Origin: Arthrobacter sp. Bi26
Lineage (GTDB): Bacteria; Actinomycetota; Actinomycetes; Actinomycetales; Micrococcaceae
Assembly: GCF_918697925.1 (NCBI RefSeq)
Contig: NZ_CAKKMF010000052.1
Location: 1-36,658 of the forward strand
Length of the DNA: 36,658 nt
Direction of reading: 5' to 3'
A program made the position numbers and the translations under genes. Positions within the stretch are counted from its first letter, which is position 1. Every line of letters begins with the position of its first letter. The notes under the pieces were generated by a model. That model worked only from the letters and a program-made list of their open reading frames with translations. It was not told where the DNA came from and ran no database searches. Of the stretch, positions 18,935 through 28,434 are shown piece after piece.

Positions 18935-20047
18935 ATGACTCAGACTGCCCATGGCGTCGAATTCACCCAGCACCTGTCGGAGACCCCGAAGTCTGCTGAA
19001 GAGCGTGTAGCCATCCTGGCGAACCCGGGGTTCGGCGACTATTTCACCGACCACACCTCGATTGTCGACTACAGCGTCGACGCCGAAGGCAACGGTGGCT
19101 GGCACAACGCTCGGGTTGAGCCCTACGGCCCGATTTCACTGGACCCGTCCGCCGCAGTGCTGCACTACGGCCAGGAGATCTTCGAGGGCCTCAAGGCCTA
19201 CCGCCACGCCGACGGTTCGATCTGGACGTTCCGGGCCGAGGCCAACGCGGCCCGGCTGAACAAGTCCGCGCGGCGCCTGGCCCTGCCCGAACTCCCGGAA
19301 GAGTACTTCCTCGGCGCCATCCGCGAACTGGTCGCGGCAGACAAGGACTGGGTGCCCTCCGGTGACGGCGAAGCCCTGTACCTGCGGCCCTTCATGATCG
19401 CCACCGAGGCGTTCCTGGGCGTGCGGGCAGCGCGCGAGGTCTCCTTCCGCGTGATCGCCTCCCCGGCCGGCAATTACTTCGGCGGCGAACTCAAGCCCGT
19501 CTCCATCTGGATCTCGCGTGAGTACGCCCGCGCCGGCCGCGGCGGAACAGGCGCCGCCAAGTGCGGCGGCAACTACGCCGCCTCGCTGATCGCCCAGCAG
19601 GAAGCCGAGGCGCACGGCTGCAAGCAGGTCCTGTTCCTGGACCAGTTCAACGACAACGCCGTCGAGGAACTCGGCGGCATGAACGTTTTCTTCGTCATGA
19701 AGGACGGCTCGCTGGTCACCCCCGCGCTGTCCGGAACCATCCTGGAGGGGATCACCAGGATGTCCGTGATGCAGGTGGCCCGGGACATGGGCAGGGAAGT
19801 CACCGAACGCAAGATCACCCTGGATGAGTGGCGCGACGGCGTTGCCTCCGGGGACATCGCCGAGGTCTTCGCCTGCGGCACCGCCGCGGTCATCACCCCC
19901 ATCGGCGTGCTCAAGGACGCCACCGAGTTCATCGGCTCCGAAGACGCCACGGCGGGGGAGACCACCCTGGCCATCCGCGCCCAGCTGCTGGGGATCCAGA
20001 CCGGCACCGTGGAGGACACCCACGGCTGGCTGACCCGCCTCGCCTAG
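18935..20047 (+). CDS. ilvE: branched-chain amino acid aminotransferase
   Basis: IlvE is a PLP enzyme that transfers the amino group of glutamate to the three branched-chain keto acids, the last step for Val, Leu and Ile. The 370-residue protein belongs to fold class IV. Markers are HYGQEIFEGLKAYRHADG, the PLP-lysine segment GAAKCGGNYAAS (Lys 209), LDQFNDNAVEELGGMNVFFV and the phosphate-binding GTAAVITPIG. GGAGG lies 5 nt before ATG 18935. It follows leuB in the same direction but has its own leader. No TGAGAC motif is visible upstream, unlike the other branched-chain genes here. Confidence 0.95.
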   Translation: MTQTAHGVEFTQHLSETPKSAEERVAILANPGFGDYFTDHTSIVDYSVDAEGNGGWHNARVEPYGPISLDPSAAVLHYGQEIFEGLKAYRHADGSIWTFRAEANAARLNKSARRLALPELPEEYFLGAIRELVAADKDWVPSGDGEALYLRPFMIATEAFLGVRAAREVSFRVIASPAGNYFGGELKPVSIWISREYARAGRGGTGAAKCGGNYAASLIAQQEAEAHGCKQVLFLDQFNDNAVEELGGMNVFFVMKDGSLVTPALSGTILEGITRMSVMQVARDMGREVTERKITLDEWRDGVASGDIAEVFACGTAAVITPIGVLKDATEFIGSEDATAGETTLAIRAQLLGIQTGTVEDTHGWLTRLA

Positions 20048-20177
20048 CACCCAAGGCATCTAGAGCCGGAACGTCCGGCACGACGGCGGTCCCCACCTTC
20101 CGGTGGCGGCCGCCGTCGGCGTCTGCATCCGCACGCCCGGCAGTCTTCGGGCCCTTTTCACCCGTCCGCCCGGCGTG

Positions 20178-20183
20178 CACAAT
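20178..20183 (+). promoter_or_regulatory. -10 hexamer for leaderless DUF1304 gene
   Basis: CACAAT ends 6 nt before ATG 20190, and there is no ribosome-binding site. Confidence 0.35.
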
Positions 20184-20189
20184 GGGCAC

Positions 20190-20564
20190 ATGACGGGGCT
20201 GATCCAAGTTCTGGGCGTGGTCTTTGGCGTCCTGCTCATCAGTGTCGGCATCATGGAGTCCTTCTTCATCCGGCACCAGCGCCTGCACCGCCTGTTCCTC
20301 GTCGAACCGGACGACGTCGAAGCAGTCAGGCTGTGGACGTTCAACCTCGGCATATACAACGTCATTTGGGGGATCGGCGCCGTTGCGGGTGCCCTCATGC
20401 TGGGGGGAGCCGACGTCGCGGCCGGTGAGTCACTCCTGCTGTTCACATGCGTGGCTCATGTGGCCCTGGGCCTCATTTTGTTCCTTTCCGAGCGTCGGCT
20501 CTGGGGAAATGCCATTGCCGAGGCCCTCCTGCCGTTCCTGATCTCCATCCTGCTGCTCGTCTGA
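20190..20564 (+). CDS. DUF1304 family membrane protein
   Basis: The 124-residue protein has four predicted transmembrane helices (about 5-25, 50-72, 80-100 and 105-124). It shows the DUF1304 signature: a first-helix Glu in GIMESFFIRH and the FNLGIYNVIWG block at the second helix. The family's biochemical role is unknown. The frame extends upstream to 20103, but ATG 20190 fits the family N-terminus and the spacing from the -10. It may share a transcript with the MBL gene 24 nt downstream. Confidence 0.8.
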   Translation: MTGLIQVLGVVFGVLLISVGIMESFFIRHQRLHRLFLVEPDDVEAVRLWTFNLGIYNVIWGIGAVAGALMLGGADVAAGESLLLFTCVAHVALGLILFLSERRLWGNAIAEALLPFLISILLLV

Positions 20565-20588
20565 GGACACCTCTGCAAGGATGGGACC

Positions 20589-21380
20589 GTGACCACCGAG
20601 AAATCCCGCGACCTCGTCCGCAGCAGCGAGCTGACCCGGTTCCGCCTCGCCCCGAACCCGGGTCCCATGAGCCTGGACGGAACCAACTCCTATCTCATTG
20701 CCGCCCCGGGGGCGGCGGGCACGGTCGCCGTCGACCCCGGGCCCCTCGACGAGCCGCACCTGCAGGCGTTGGCCGGGGACGGGCGAATCGAACTGATCTT
20801 GATCACGCACCGGCACGCGGACCACACCGCGGCCGCCGCACGGTTTTCGGTTTTGACGGGCGCACCTGTCCGGGCCGCGGATCCCGCCCACTGCCATGGC
20901 GCACCCGCGCTGCAGGACGGCGAAACGATCCTGGCGGCCGGAACAGAGATCAGGGTTCTGGCGACGCCGGGCCACACCGCGGATTCGCTGTGCTTCCACC
21001 TGCCGCAGGACGGCCCGCACGGCTCGGTGCTGACCGGGGACACGATTCTGGGCTCCGGAACCACCGTGCTGGACTACCCTGACGGCACCCTCAGTGACTA
21101 CCTCGAATCGCTGGACCGGCTGGAGCGCCTCGGTCCGGCCATGGTGCTGCCGGCCCACGGCCCGGTGCTGCCGGCTCTGGACGCCGTGGCCCGCGCCTAC
21201 CGGGATCACCGGCTGGGCCGGCTTGAGCAGGTCCGGGCGGCACTGGCGGCGCTGGGGGCCGATGCCGGCATCGGCGCCGTCACGGACGCCGTGTACGCCG
21301 ACGTCGATCCCTCCGTCCGCCGCGCCGCGGAGCTCTCCGTCGCGGCGCAGCTGGACTACCTGCGCAGCGGGCGGCGCTGA
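20589..21380 (+). CDS. MBL-fold metallo-hydrolase (LACTB2/glyoxalase II-like)
   Basis: The 263-residue protein has the metallo-beta-lactamase fold. Motif HRHADH near residue 74 supplies the two-metal site, TPGHTADSLCFHL supplies the next His, and LTGDTILG the bridging Asp. A C-terminal helical part (VLPAHGPVLPALDAVARAYRDHRLGRLEQVRAAL) resembles the winged-helix end of LACTB2-like proteins, whose known activities include RNA and thioester hydrolysis. The N-terminal block LAPNPGPMSLDGTNSYLI is typical of this subgroup. GTG 20589 has an AAGGATGG ribosome-binding site just upstream. Substrate unknown. Confidence 0.85.
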   Translation: MTTEKSRDLVRSSELTRFRLAPNPGPMSLDGTNSYLIAAPGAAGTVAVDPGPLDEPHLQALAGDGRIELILITHRHADHTAAAARFSVLTGAPVRAADPAHCHGAPALQDGETILAAGTEIRVLATPGHTADSLCFHLPQDGPHGSVLTGDTILGSGTTVLDYPDGTLSDYLESLDRLERLGPAMVLPAHGPVLPALDAVARAYRDHRLGRLEQVRAALAALGADAGIGAVTDAVYADVDPSVRRAAELSVAAQLDYLRSGRR

Positions 21381-21417
21381 ACGGACAGACTGACCCCGGG
21401 CCCGGCCTGCGGGACGG

Positions 21418-21423
21418 TAGGCT
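21418..21423 (+). promoter_or_regulatory. -10 hexamer for leaderless FAH-family gene
   Basis: TAGGCT ends 7 nt before ATG 21431 with no ribosome-binding site between. Confidence 0.45.
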
Positions 21424-21430
21424 AAGAACC

Positions 21431-22207
21431 ATGCGTATCGCCCGGTTTGTAGTCGATTCTGATCCCCTCTACGGCATCGTGGAAGGTGAGCCCGGCAGTG
21501 AGGAAGTCACTGTCATCAAGGGCGACCCGTTCTTCCATGGCGTGGAACGAACCCCCATGAGGCACAAGCTGGAGGACGTCCGCCTGCTGGCGCCGATCAT
21601 CCCCCGCAGCAAGGTCATCGGCGTCGGCCGCAACTTCGCGGAGCATGCCCGGGAACTTGGCAACGAGGTCCCGGCGCAGCCCTTGCTGTTCCTCAAGCCC
21701 AACACCTCCGTGATCGGGCCGAACGATCCGATTGTCCTGCCGGAGTTCTCCGAGGACGTCTCCTTCGAGGCCGAACTGTGCGTCGTCATCGGCCGGATCT
21801 GCAAGGACGTGCCCGAGAACCGGGTGGATGACGTGATCTTCGGCTACACCTGCGGCAACGACCTCACCGCGCGCGACGTCCAGAAGACGGACCTGCAGTG
21901 GGCCCGGGCCAAGGGCTTCGACACCTCGGCCCCGCTCGGGCCGTGGATCGAGACCGAGCTCGACACAGAGGACCTGCAGATCCAGGGCCGGCTCAATGGC
22001 GAACTGCGCCAGGACGGCAGCACGAACCAGATGATCCGCGGCGTCCGGGAGCTCGTTTCCATCGTCTCGCAGGCCTTCACCTTGCTTCCCGGCGACGTCA
22101 TCATGACCGGTACCCCGGCCGGCGTCGGCTCCGTGCAGGCCGGCGACCGCTATGAGGTCGAGATCGAGGGCATCGGACGCCTCTCCAACCCGGTGGTCCG
22201 CCGCTAA
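21431..22207 (+). CDS. fumarylacetoacetate hydrolase family protein
   Basis: The 258-residue protein belongs to the FAH superfamily. Key features are KVIGVGRNFAEHARELGNEVP, LFLKPNTSVIGPNDPIVLP, the metal-ligand Glu residues in FEAELCVVIG, the Asp/Arg block GNDLTARDVQ and the C-terminal GDVIMTGTPAGVG. Members hydrolyse or decarboxylate C-C bonds in 2-keto or acylpyruvate compounds, including oxaloacetate decarboxylase and acylpyruvase activities. No catabolic genes lie nearby, so a housekeeping acylpyruvase or oxaloacetate role is likelier than aromatic catabolism. It is followed by a perfect palindromic terminator before gltX. Confidence 0.88.
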   Translation: MRIARFVVDSDPLYGIVEGEPGSEEVTVIKGDPFFHGVERTPMRHKLEDVRLLAPIIPRSKVIGVGRNFAEHARELGNEVPAQPLLFLKPNTSVIGPNDPIVLPEFSEDVSFEAELCVVIGRICKDVPENRVDDVIFGYTCGNDLTARDVQKTDLQWARAKGFDTSAPLGPWIETELDTEDLQIQGRLNGELRQDGSTNQMIRGVRELVSIVSQAFTLLPGDVIMTGTPAGVGSVQAGDRYEVEIEGIGRLSNPVVRR

Positions 22208-22250
22208 CCGCCTTTCGATCCGAAGAATCCGAAGAAGCAGCGCCGATTTC

Positions 22251-22292
22251 GGACAACCGCACCGTGGATCCACGGTGCGGTTGTCCTTTTTC
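22251..22292 (+). terminator. perfect palindromic terminator after the FAH gene
   Basis: Bases 22251-22286 are a perfect 36-nt palindrome (18-bp arms centred on GGATCC) followed by TTTTT. A strong rho-independent terminator for the plus strand. Confidence 0.85.
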
Positions 22293-22346
22293 TAGCGGCA
22301 TTCCGGGCGAGTAGCGATGGGAGAGATTGGTAATGTTGGTACCACT

Positions 22347-23882
22347 ATGACTACTGCTTCCGCGTCCGACGCCGTTTCCAGCTCCGCCCTTGCTGCCTCC
22401 ACCGGTGAAGTCACCACTGACACCCCGGTCCGTGTCCGGTTCTGCCCGTCACCTACGGGTACCCCGCACGTCGGCCTGATCCGCACCGCCCTGTTCAACT
22501 GGGCCCACGCCCGGCACACCAAGGGCACCTTTGTGTTCCGGATCGAGGACACGGACGCGGCCCGCGACTCGGAGGAAAGCTACCAGCAGCTGCTTGAGGC
22601 CCTCAAATGGCTCGGCATCACCTGGGAAGAAGGCGTGGAAGTCGGCGGACCGCACGAGCCCTACCGCCAGTCGCAGCGGCTGGACCTGTACAAGGACGTG
22701 GTGGCCAAGCTGATCGACGCCGGCTACGCCTACGAGTGCTACTCCTCGCCGGAGGAAGTCGAAGCCCGCCACAGGGCAGCCGGCCGCGATCCCAAGCTGG
22801 GCTACGACAACTTCGACCGCGAGCTCTCCGAGGAACAGCTTGCCGCGTTCAAGGCCGAGGGCCGCCAGCCCGTCCTGCGCGTCCGGATGCCCATTGAAGA
22901 CGTGACCTTCACCGACATGGTCCGCGGCGAGATCACGTTCAAGGCCGGCAGCATCCCGGACTACGTCATTGTGCGCGCCGACGGATCCCCGCTCTACACC
23001 CTGGTCAACCCGGTGGACGACGCCCTCATGGGGATCACCCACGTGCTCCGCGGCGAGGACCTGCTCTCCTCCACGCCGCGTCAGGTGGTGCTGATCCAGG
23101 CGCTGATGGATATCGGCGTGGCCAGCTACATGCCGGTCTTCGGCCACCTGCCGTACGTCATGGGCGAGGGCAATAAGAAGCTCTCCAAGCGCGACCCGCA
23201 GTCGAACCTGTTCCTGCTCCGGGACCGCGGCTTCATCCCCGAAGGCCTGCTCAACTACCTGTCCCTGCTCGGCTGGAGCCTCTCCGCCGACGAGGACATC
23301 TTCACCGTCGACCAGCTGATCGAGCACTTCGACGTCAACGATGTGCTGGCCAACCCGGCCCGCTTCGACATCAAGAAGGCCGAGGCGATCAACGGCACCC
23401 ACATCCGCATGCTCGACGCTGAGGACTTCCGCGGCCGCCTGGTGCCCTACCTGCAGGCCGCCGGCCTGGTCGGGGAGAGCCTCACAGCCCGAGAGGAGGA
23501 GATCCTGGCCAAGGCCGCACCGCTGATCCAGGAACGCATATCGCTGCTGGGCGAGGCCCCCGAAATGCTCGCGTTCCTGTTCAAGGCCGATGACGCGATC
23601 GACGTCGCCGACGACGCCCGCAAGGGCCTGCCGGAGAACCTCACCGAAGTGCTCGACGCCGCCCTGTCCGCGCTGGAGCCCGTCGCTGAGTGGGCGGCCG
23701 AGAACATCCAGGCTGCCCTGAAGGAGGCCCTCGTCGAAGGCCTCGGCGTCAAGCCCCGCTTGGCCTTCGGCCCGGTCCGCACGGCCGTCTCGGGCCGGCG
23801 GATCTCCCCGCCGCTGTTCGAATCCATGGTCATCCTGGGCAAGGATTCATCCCTGGCCCGCCTCCGCGCCTTCCGCGGCTGA
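22347..23882 (+). CDS. gltX: glutamyl-tRNA synthetase
   Basis: GltX charges tRNA-Glu with glutamate. A variable N-terminal tail ([12 protein letters not shown]...) of about 30 residues precedes the core. The class I HIGH-like motif is [20 protein letters not shown], and the KMSKS motif is [13 protein letters not shown]. The anticodon-binding C-terminal domain is complete. I choose ATG 22347 (511 residues) because relatives begin MTTASAS; ATG 22317 in frame would add 10 residues. TAATGT at 22331-22336 could be its -10. The HAD gene begins 1 nt after the stop. A tRNA-Glu gene lies 5 kb downstream. Confidence 0.94.
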   Translation: MTTASASDAVSSSALAASTGEVTTDTPVRVRFCPSPTGTPHVGLIRTALFNWAHARHTKGTFVFRIEDTDAARDSEESYQQLLEALKWLGITWEEGVEVGGPHEPYRQSQRLDLYKDVVAKLIDAGYAYECYSSPEEVEARHRAAGRDPKLGYDNFDRELSEEQLAAFKAEGRQPVLRVRMPIEDVTFTDMVRGEITFKAGSIPDYVIVRADGSPLYTLVNPVDDALMGITHVLRGEDLLSSTPRQVVLIQALMDIGVASYMPVFGHLPYVMGEGNKKLSKRDPQSNLFLLRDRGFIPEGLLNYLSLLGWSLSADEDIFTVDQLIEHFDVNDVLANPARFDIKKAEAINGTHIRMLDAEDFRGRLVPYLQAAGLVGESLTAREEEILAKAAPLIQERISLLGEAPEMLAFLFKADDAIDVADDARKGLPENLTEVLDAALSALEPVAEWAAENIQAALKEALVEGLGVKPRLAFGPVRTAVSGRRISPPLFESMVILGKDSSLARLRAFRG

Positions 23883-23883
23883 C

Positions 23884-24597
23884 GTGCTGGCAGCGGGCCT
23901 GGGCGGCGGCGTGGTCCACGGGGTTCTGTTCGACATCGATGACACCCTGGTGGACCTCGAGTTCGCCATGACGACTGCACTCCGCGACGTCAGCGAGCAC
24001 CTCCTGCCCGGCCTGGACGAGGCCGGGTGGGAGAGGTTCGGGCGGATCTTCACCCACGAGACCACTCACTTCTACGACCGCTACCTGGCCGGCGAACTGA
24101 CGTTCAATGAGCAGCGGCTGCTCCGCGGCCGGGCGGCGCTGGGGTACTTCGGCGTCGAACTTGCGGACGGCGAACAGGCCCACCACTGGGTGAGTTCCTA
24201 CGCGAGCCGCCAACACGGCTACATCCGGGCGTTCGACGACGTCGGCCCGCTGTTGGACGCCCTGGACGCCGCCGGCATACCCTACGGTGCCGTGAGCAAC
24301 AACGTCCACGACTACCAGCGCGTGAAGCTGGACGCGGCCGGGCTGGAACGGATTGCCGTTCTGGTGGGCACCGATACTGTCGGCGTAGCAAAACCGGACC
24401 CGGCCATCTACCTGGAGGGGGTCCGGCGGATCGGTACCGGACCCGGCCAAACCCTGTACGTCGGTGACAACCGGCTGCTCGACGCGGAAGGCTCGACGGC
24501 CGCCGGCCTCCTGGGTGTCTGGCTGAACCGCGGCGGGGAGCCGGCCCCGGGCTTCGTCGGGCGCGAGGTCGGCTCCCTGCTGGAGCTGCTGGCGTAG
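23884..24597 (+). CDS. HAD-family hydrolase
   Basis: The 237-residue haloacid-dehalogenase-like phosphatase has motif I VLFDIDDTLVD (two catalytic Asp), a helical cap (about 25-105), motif II AVSNN, motif III Lys in VAKPDPAIYLEGV and motif IV YVGDNRLLDAEGSTAAGL, so it should be active on a small phosphorylated substrate. GTG 23884 lies 1 nt after the gltX stop, so it is probably co-translated with it. A GTG at 23908 just before VHGVLFDID is an alternative start. It is the last gene before the low-GC boundary of the accessory region. Confidence 0.85.
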   Translation: MLAAGLGGGVVHGVLFDIDDTLVDLEFAMTTALRDVSEHLLPGLDEAGWERFGRIFTHETTHFYDRYLAGELTFNEQRLLRGRAALGYFGVELADGEQAHHWVSSYASRQHGYIRAFDDVGPLLDALDAAGIPYGAVSNNVHDYQRVKLDAAGLERIAVLVGTDTVGVAKPDPAIYLEGVRRIGTGPGQTLYVGDNRLLDAEGSTAAGLLGVWLNRGGEPAPGFVGREVGSLLELLA

Positions 24598-24723
24598 CCT
24601 GTTGGGGGCGTCTTAGTGTCAGTCAGGTTTCTCAAGGCACTGTAATATTTCGTTTGGCTTTAAATAGGGTTTTAGACAAATAGTGGCAAGGGCGGCTCGC
24701 GCCCGGCAACGGATAGGGGATCC

Positions 24724-27462
24724 GTGTACAGCGGTATGGCCAAACACTTTCGAGGTCTTGTAATCGGCTTGGCGGTTGTCGGACTGATGCTGGCTGGCGT
24801 GGCGCCGGTGCAAGCACGGGCGTCCGTCAAAGTCCTGCACGTCTTCCTGGCAGCAGGACAGTCGAATATGTCCGGCCGGGGGCTGCCAATCGGCGGCCCC
24901 GCGGATGCGCAAGACCCGAGGATCTTCCAATACGGTGCAAAGGACCGCTCATTGCGGGCGGCTACGGTTCCCTTGGACATGCACGACACTGCTTCCGGAC
25001 TCTCGCCCGCCACAGCCATGGCTCGGAACTACCTGAAAACCCAGCCCGACGATGTGGGCGTGCTCATCATTCCCGCCGCGCACGGCCAAACCGGGTTCAC
25101 ATTTGCCCTAGACTCGCTTACGTGGACTGTGGGTGCAGCCTCTGCTCCGGAGCTCGACCTCCCCACCTTGGCGGTCAATCAGACTCTCGAGGGCATCGCG
25201 GCAGCGAAAGCTGCCGGCTACGTCGCGGAGCTCAAAGGCGTTCTTTGGCACCAGGGCGAAAATAACTCAGCGATGTCCACGGCCGGATACAGCGTGAAGC
25301 TGGATCAGCTGATTGCCTTCTTCCGGACATCCCTGGGGGCGCCCGAACTTCCCTTTGTGGTCGGCCGCATGTCACCGGAGGGGATCGCGGCCATGCCGGG
25401 CCGGATCAACGTGGACACAAGCCACCAGGAGACTCCCGCACGCGTTCCCTTCACCGGATTCGCCGCCTCCATGACCGGGGGAGTGTATGCAAACGACACG
25501 ACCCACTTCTCCAGGATCGGGGCAGATTACTTGGGGGAGACCTACCTTTCCGCTTTCTGGCAGGCCGCGCACATTACCGTGATCCCAGTCAGCGCCGGGA
25601 AGGTTACGATCAGCGGGACGCCGAAGGTGGGGTCCACGCTGACCGCGGTGCCGGGGGTTTGGGGACCTGAGGATGTCGCGCTGACGTATCAGTGGTACCG
25701 CTCGGACGTCGCAATCAGCGGCGCCACCGACGCCGCCTATACTCCCGGCGTCGCTGACCTGGGTGGAACGATCACGGTGACGGTTACCGGCTCCAAGGCG
25801 GGCTACACGTCCGTTTCGAGGACTTCGGACGGCACGGGCGCGGTCGCCAACGGCACGCTTACCTCCGCGGTGCCCGTCATTGAGGGCACCGCGCAGGTCG
25901 GCTCCAAGCTCACTGCGGTACCCGGTGCCTGGGGTCCTGGCAATGTCGCGCTGACGTATCAGTGGTACCGCTCGCAGGTCGCGATTCCGGGTGCCACCGG
26001 TGCCACCTACACTCCTGCTGGCAGTGATGCAGGCCGAACGATCACGGTGAAAGTTATTGGCTCCCAGGCGGGCTATACGACTGCGTCGAAGATGTCAGCC
26101 GGCACCAGCCTGATCGCCAACGGCATCCTTAACCCCGGGAATCCGTCGATTCAGGGCACTGCGAAGGTGGGGTCCACGCTCACTGCAGTTCCCGGCGCCT
26201 GGGGTCCCGGAACGGTAGCGCTGACGTATCAGTGGTACCGGTCGCAGATCGCGATTGCAGGTGCCACCGGTGCAACTTACACTCCCGGAGCTGCTGATCT
26301 GGGTCTTACGATTACTTTAAGGGTTACGGGCGCCCAGGCGGGCTACACGCCGGTGTCGAAGACGTCGGCCGGCACCAGCCCGATCGCCAGCGGCACCCTC
26401 AGCCCCGCGGATCCCTCGATTCAGGGCACCACGAAGGTGGGGTTTACGCTCACGGCCGTTCCCGGCGCTTGGGGTCCCGGAACGGTCACGTTGGCCTATC
26501 AGTGGTACCGCTCGCAGATCGCGGTAACGGGCGCCACGGGCTCCACTTACGCGCTCGGCCCCGCCGACGCCGGCCGGACGATCACGGTGAAGGTCACCGG
26601 CTCCCAGGCGGGCTATGCGTCGGTATCGAAGATCTCGGCCGGCACAAGCCAGATCTCCAACGGCTCCCTCACTACTTCGGTGCCCTCGATTCAGGGCACC
26701 GCAAAGGTCGGGTCCACACTCACGGCCGTACCCGGCGCCTGGGGTCCTGGAACTGTCACGCTGGCGTATCAGTGGTACAGGTCGGAGGTCGCGATCGTGG
26801 GAGCCACCGGTGCCACCTACAAGCCCGGTGCGAGTGATGCGGGCAGGACGATCACCGTAAAGGTCACCGGTTCCCAGACGGGTTACACGTCTGCTTCAAA
26901 GACATCGGCCGGCACCAGCCAGATCGCCAAGGGCACCCTGACCACAAATTTGCCCTTGATTCAGGGCACTGCGAAGGTGGGGTCAACGCTCACTGCCGTA
27001 ACGGGAGTGTGGGGTCCGGGAACTGTCACGCTGATGTATCAGTGGTACCGGTCAGAGACCGCGATTGTTGGAGCCACCGGTGCCACCTACAAGCCGGGTG
27101 CGGGTGATGTGGGCCGCACGATCACAGTGAAGGTCACCGGCACCCAGGCGGGCTATACGTCTGCTACGGTGACTTCGTCGGCCACAAGCCAGGTCTCTAA
27201 AGGCACCCTGACCACTTCGGTGCCCTTGATTCAGGGCACGGTGAAGGTGGGGTCCACACTCACTGCCGTGACGGGCGTGTGGGGTCCTGAAACTGTCACG
27301 CTGAAATATCAGTGGTACCGCTCGCACATCGCGATTGTCGGGGCCACCGCCGCCACTTACAAGTCCCGCACCAGTGATGCGGGCCGCACGATCACGGTAA
27401 CGGTTACGGGGTCCAAGGCGGGCTACACGACCGTTTCCAAGACGTCGGCCGGGATATCCTAG
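24724..27462 (+). CDS. secreted SASA/SGNH-type carbohydrate esterase with seven 90-residue repeats
   Basis: The 912-residue protein has a signal peptide (hydrophobic core GLVIGLAVVGLMLAGVAP, cleavage likely after VQA). A sialate O-acetylesterase-like (SASA, formerly DUF303) domain spans about 36-285: nucleophile Ser 47 in AAGQSNMSG, the LWHQGENN block (about 174-181), and Asp 258/His 261 in NDTTHFSRIG. Seven tandem 90-residue beta-rich repeats follow, each with KVGSTLTAVPGAWGPG, YQWYRS and GRTITVKVTG. Such repeats in actinobacterial surface proteins act as spacers or carbohydrate binders. The substrate is unknown; deacetylation of a polysaccharide is likely. GTG 24724 follows AGGGGA; ATG 24736 is an alternative. 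An IS481 copy lies exactly at the stop codon but does not shorten the protein. Confidence 0.82.
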   Translation: MYSGMAKHFRGLVIGLAVVGLMLAGVAPVQARASVKVLHVFLAAGQSNMSGRGLPIGGPADAQDPRIFQYGAKDRSLRAATVPLDMHDTASGLSPATAMARNYLKTQPDDVGVLIIPAAHGQTGFTFALDSLTWTVGAASAPELDLPTLAVNQTLEGIAAAKAAGYVAELKGVLWHQGENNSAMSTAGYSVKLDQLIAFFRTSLGAPELPFVVGRMSPEGIAAMPGRINVDTSHQETPARVPFTGFAASMTGGVYANDTTHFSRIGADYLGETYLSAFWQAAHITVIPVSAGKVTISGTPKVGSTLTAVPGVWGPEDVALTYQWYRSDVAISGATDAAYTPGVADLGGTITVTVTGSKAGYTSVSRTSDGTGAVANGTLTSAVPVIEGTAQVGSKLTAVPGAWGPGNVALTYQWYRSQVAIPGATGATYTPAGSDAGRTITVKVIGSQAGYTTASKMSAGTSLIANGILNPGNPSIQGTAKVGSTLTAVPGAWGPGTVALTYQWYRSQIAIAGATGATYTPGAADLGLTITLRVTGAQAGYTPVSKTSAGTSPIASGTLSPADPSIQGTTKVGFTLTAVPGAWGPGTVTLAYQWYRSQIAVTGATGSTYALGPADAGRTITVKVTGSQAGYASVSKISAGTSQISNGSLTTSVPSIQGTAKVGSTLTAVPGAWGPGTVTLAYQWYRSEVAIVGATGATYKPGASDAGRTITVKVTGSQTGYTSASKTSAGTSQIAKGTLTTNLPLIQGTAKVGSTLTAVTGVWGPGTVTLMYQWYRSETAIVGATGATYKPGAGDVGRTITVKVTGTQAGYTSATVTSSATSQVSKGTLTTSVPLIQGTVKVGSTLTAVTGVWGPETVTLKYQWYRSHIAIVGATAATYKSRTSDAGRTITVTVTGSKAGYTTVSKTSAGIS
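25612..27459 (+). repeat. array of seven 270-bp in-frame tandem repeats
   Basis: The YQWYR-coding block recurs at about 25687, 25957, 26227, 26497, 26767, 27037 and 27307, exactly 270 bp apart each time. Each unit encodes 90 residues with no length change between copies. Copies 4 to 7 look most alike, suggesting recent duplication; copy 1 is most divergent. Confidence 0.92.
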
Positions 27463-27463
27463 G
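27458..27463. repeat. target-site duplication, left copy
   Basis: CCTAGG beside the left end of the IS481 element, matching 28540-28545. Six bases with a CTAG core is the known target duplication of IS481-family elements. Confidence 0.85.
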
Positions 27464-28434
27464 TGTAATTCCCACGGACGTTGTGAACGCGGCTGATGGG
27501 GGTTTTGCCTCCGATGCCGGTATGGGTCCTGTGGTGATTGTAGTGGTGCAGCCAGTCCGGGTAGGTGGCGGCGCGGTCGGCTTCTGAAACGTAGGGGCGG
27601 GCGTAGGCCCATTCGGTGGCGAGGGTTCGGTTGAAGCGTTCGACCTTGCCGTTGGTCTGGGGCCGGTACGGACGGGTCCTGCGGTGCTTGATGTGAGGTC
27701 CCAGGGCCGCGGCGAAGACCCGGGAACGGTAGCAGGACCCATTGTCGGTCAGCACGGCCTTGACCTTGATTCCGTGGGCGGCGAAGAACGCGACGGCGCG
27801 CAGCCAGAAGGCGGCGGCGGTTTCCTGCGTCTCGTCGCTAAGGATTTCCGAGTACGCCAGACGCGAGTGGTCATCGACGGCGTGGTGCAGGTAGGCGTAC
27901 CCGGTCCCTGCCCGTTTGTTCCGTCGTCCCTGGGCCCGGCCGAGGATGCGGTGTCCGCCGCCGTTCGGGATGCGTCCGAGCTTCTTGATGTCCACATGGA
28001 CCAGGTCCCCGGGATGGTCGTGCTCATACCTTTGCGGTGCGGGCTTGCGCACGGGCAGGCCGGTGCCCTGGTCCAGGCAGGCCAGCCGGGGCATCCGGTA
28101 CCGGGCCAGGACCTTGCCGACAGTGGAACGGGCCAGATGCAGGTGGGCCGCGATGCGGTGGGGTCCCCACCGGCGGGTGAACCGCAGCGCCACGATCCGC
28201 CGCTCGGTCCACGCCGGTGCGGTTCGGGCTCCGGCGCGGCCGCGAGGACACGTCCGCCATGCCGGCTTCGCCTCAGATACGGTACCGCGCTGTCCACTTC
28301 TTCGCCGTCGCTGGCGAGCACTGGAAGCGTTCCGCGGCCCGGCGCAGGGTCCAGCCCTCCTCGAGGACCAATCGGGCGAGTTTTCCCCTTGCCTTAGGTG
28401 TCAGGTCGGCGTTGGCATGGGTAACGTAGGACAC
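27459..28434 (-). pseudogene. IS481-family transposase, broken by a stop codon and a frameshift
   Basis: Reading the minus strand from GTG 28434 (AGGAGG upstream), an N-terminal helix-turn-helix (HANADLTPKARGKLARLVLEEG, continuing to ATAKKWTARYR) runs into an in-frame TGA at 28273-28275. The same frame continues with GEAGMADVSSRPRRSPNRT, as in intact relatives, until a frameshift (net loss of 2 or gain of 1 nt) near 28220-28230. The catalytic core then continues to 27459 with the DDE residues: HVDIKKLG, VLTDNGSCY and NGKVERFNRTL. The stop codon TAG is supplied by the target-site duplication, outside the element. It is therefore probably inactive, though its ends could be mobilised by another copy. 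Confidence 0.85.

Noticed and set aside
25612..27459. CRISPR-like array
   Set aside because: The 270-bp units are protein-coding, in frame and without unique spacers between short repeats.
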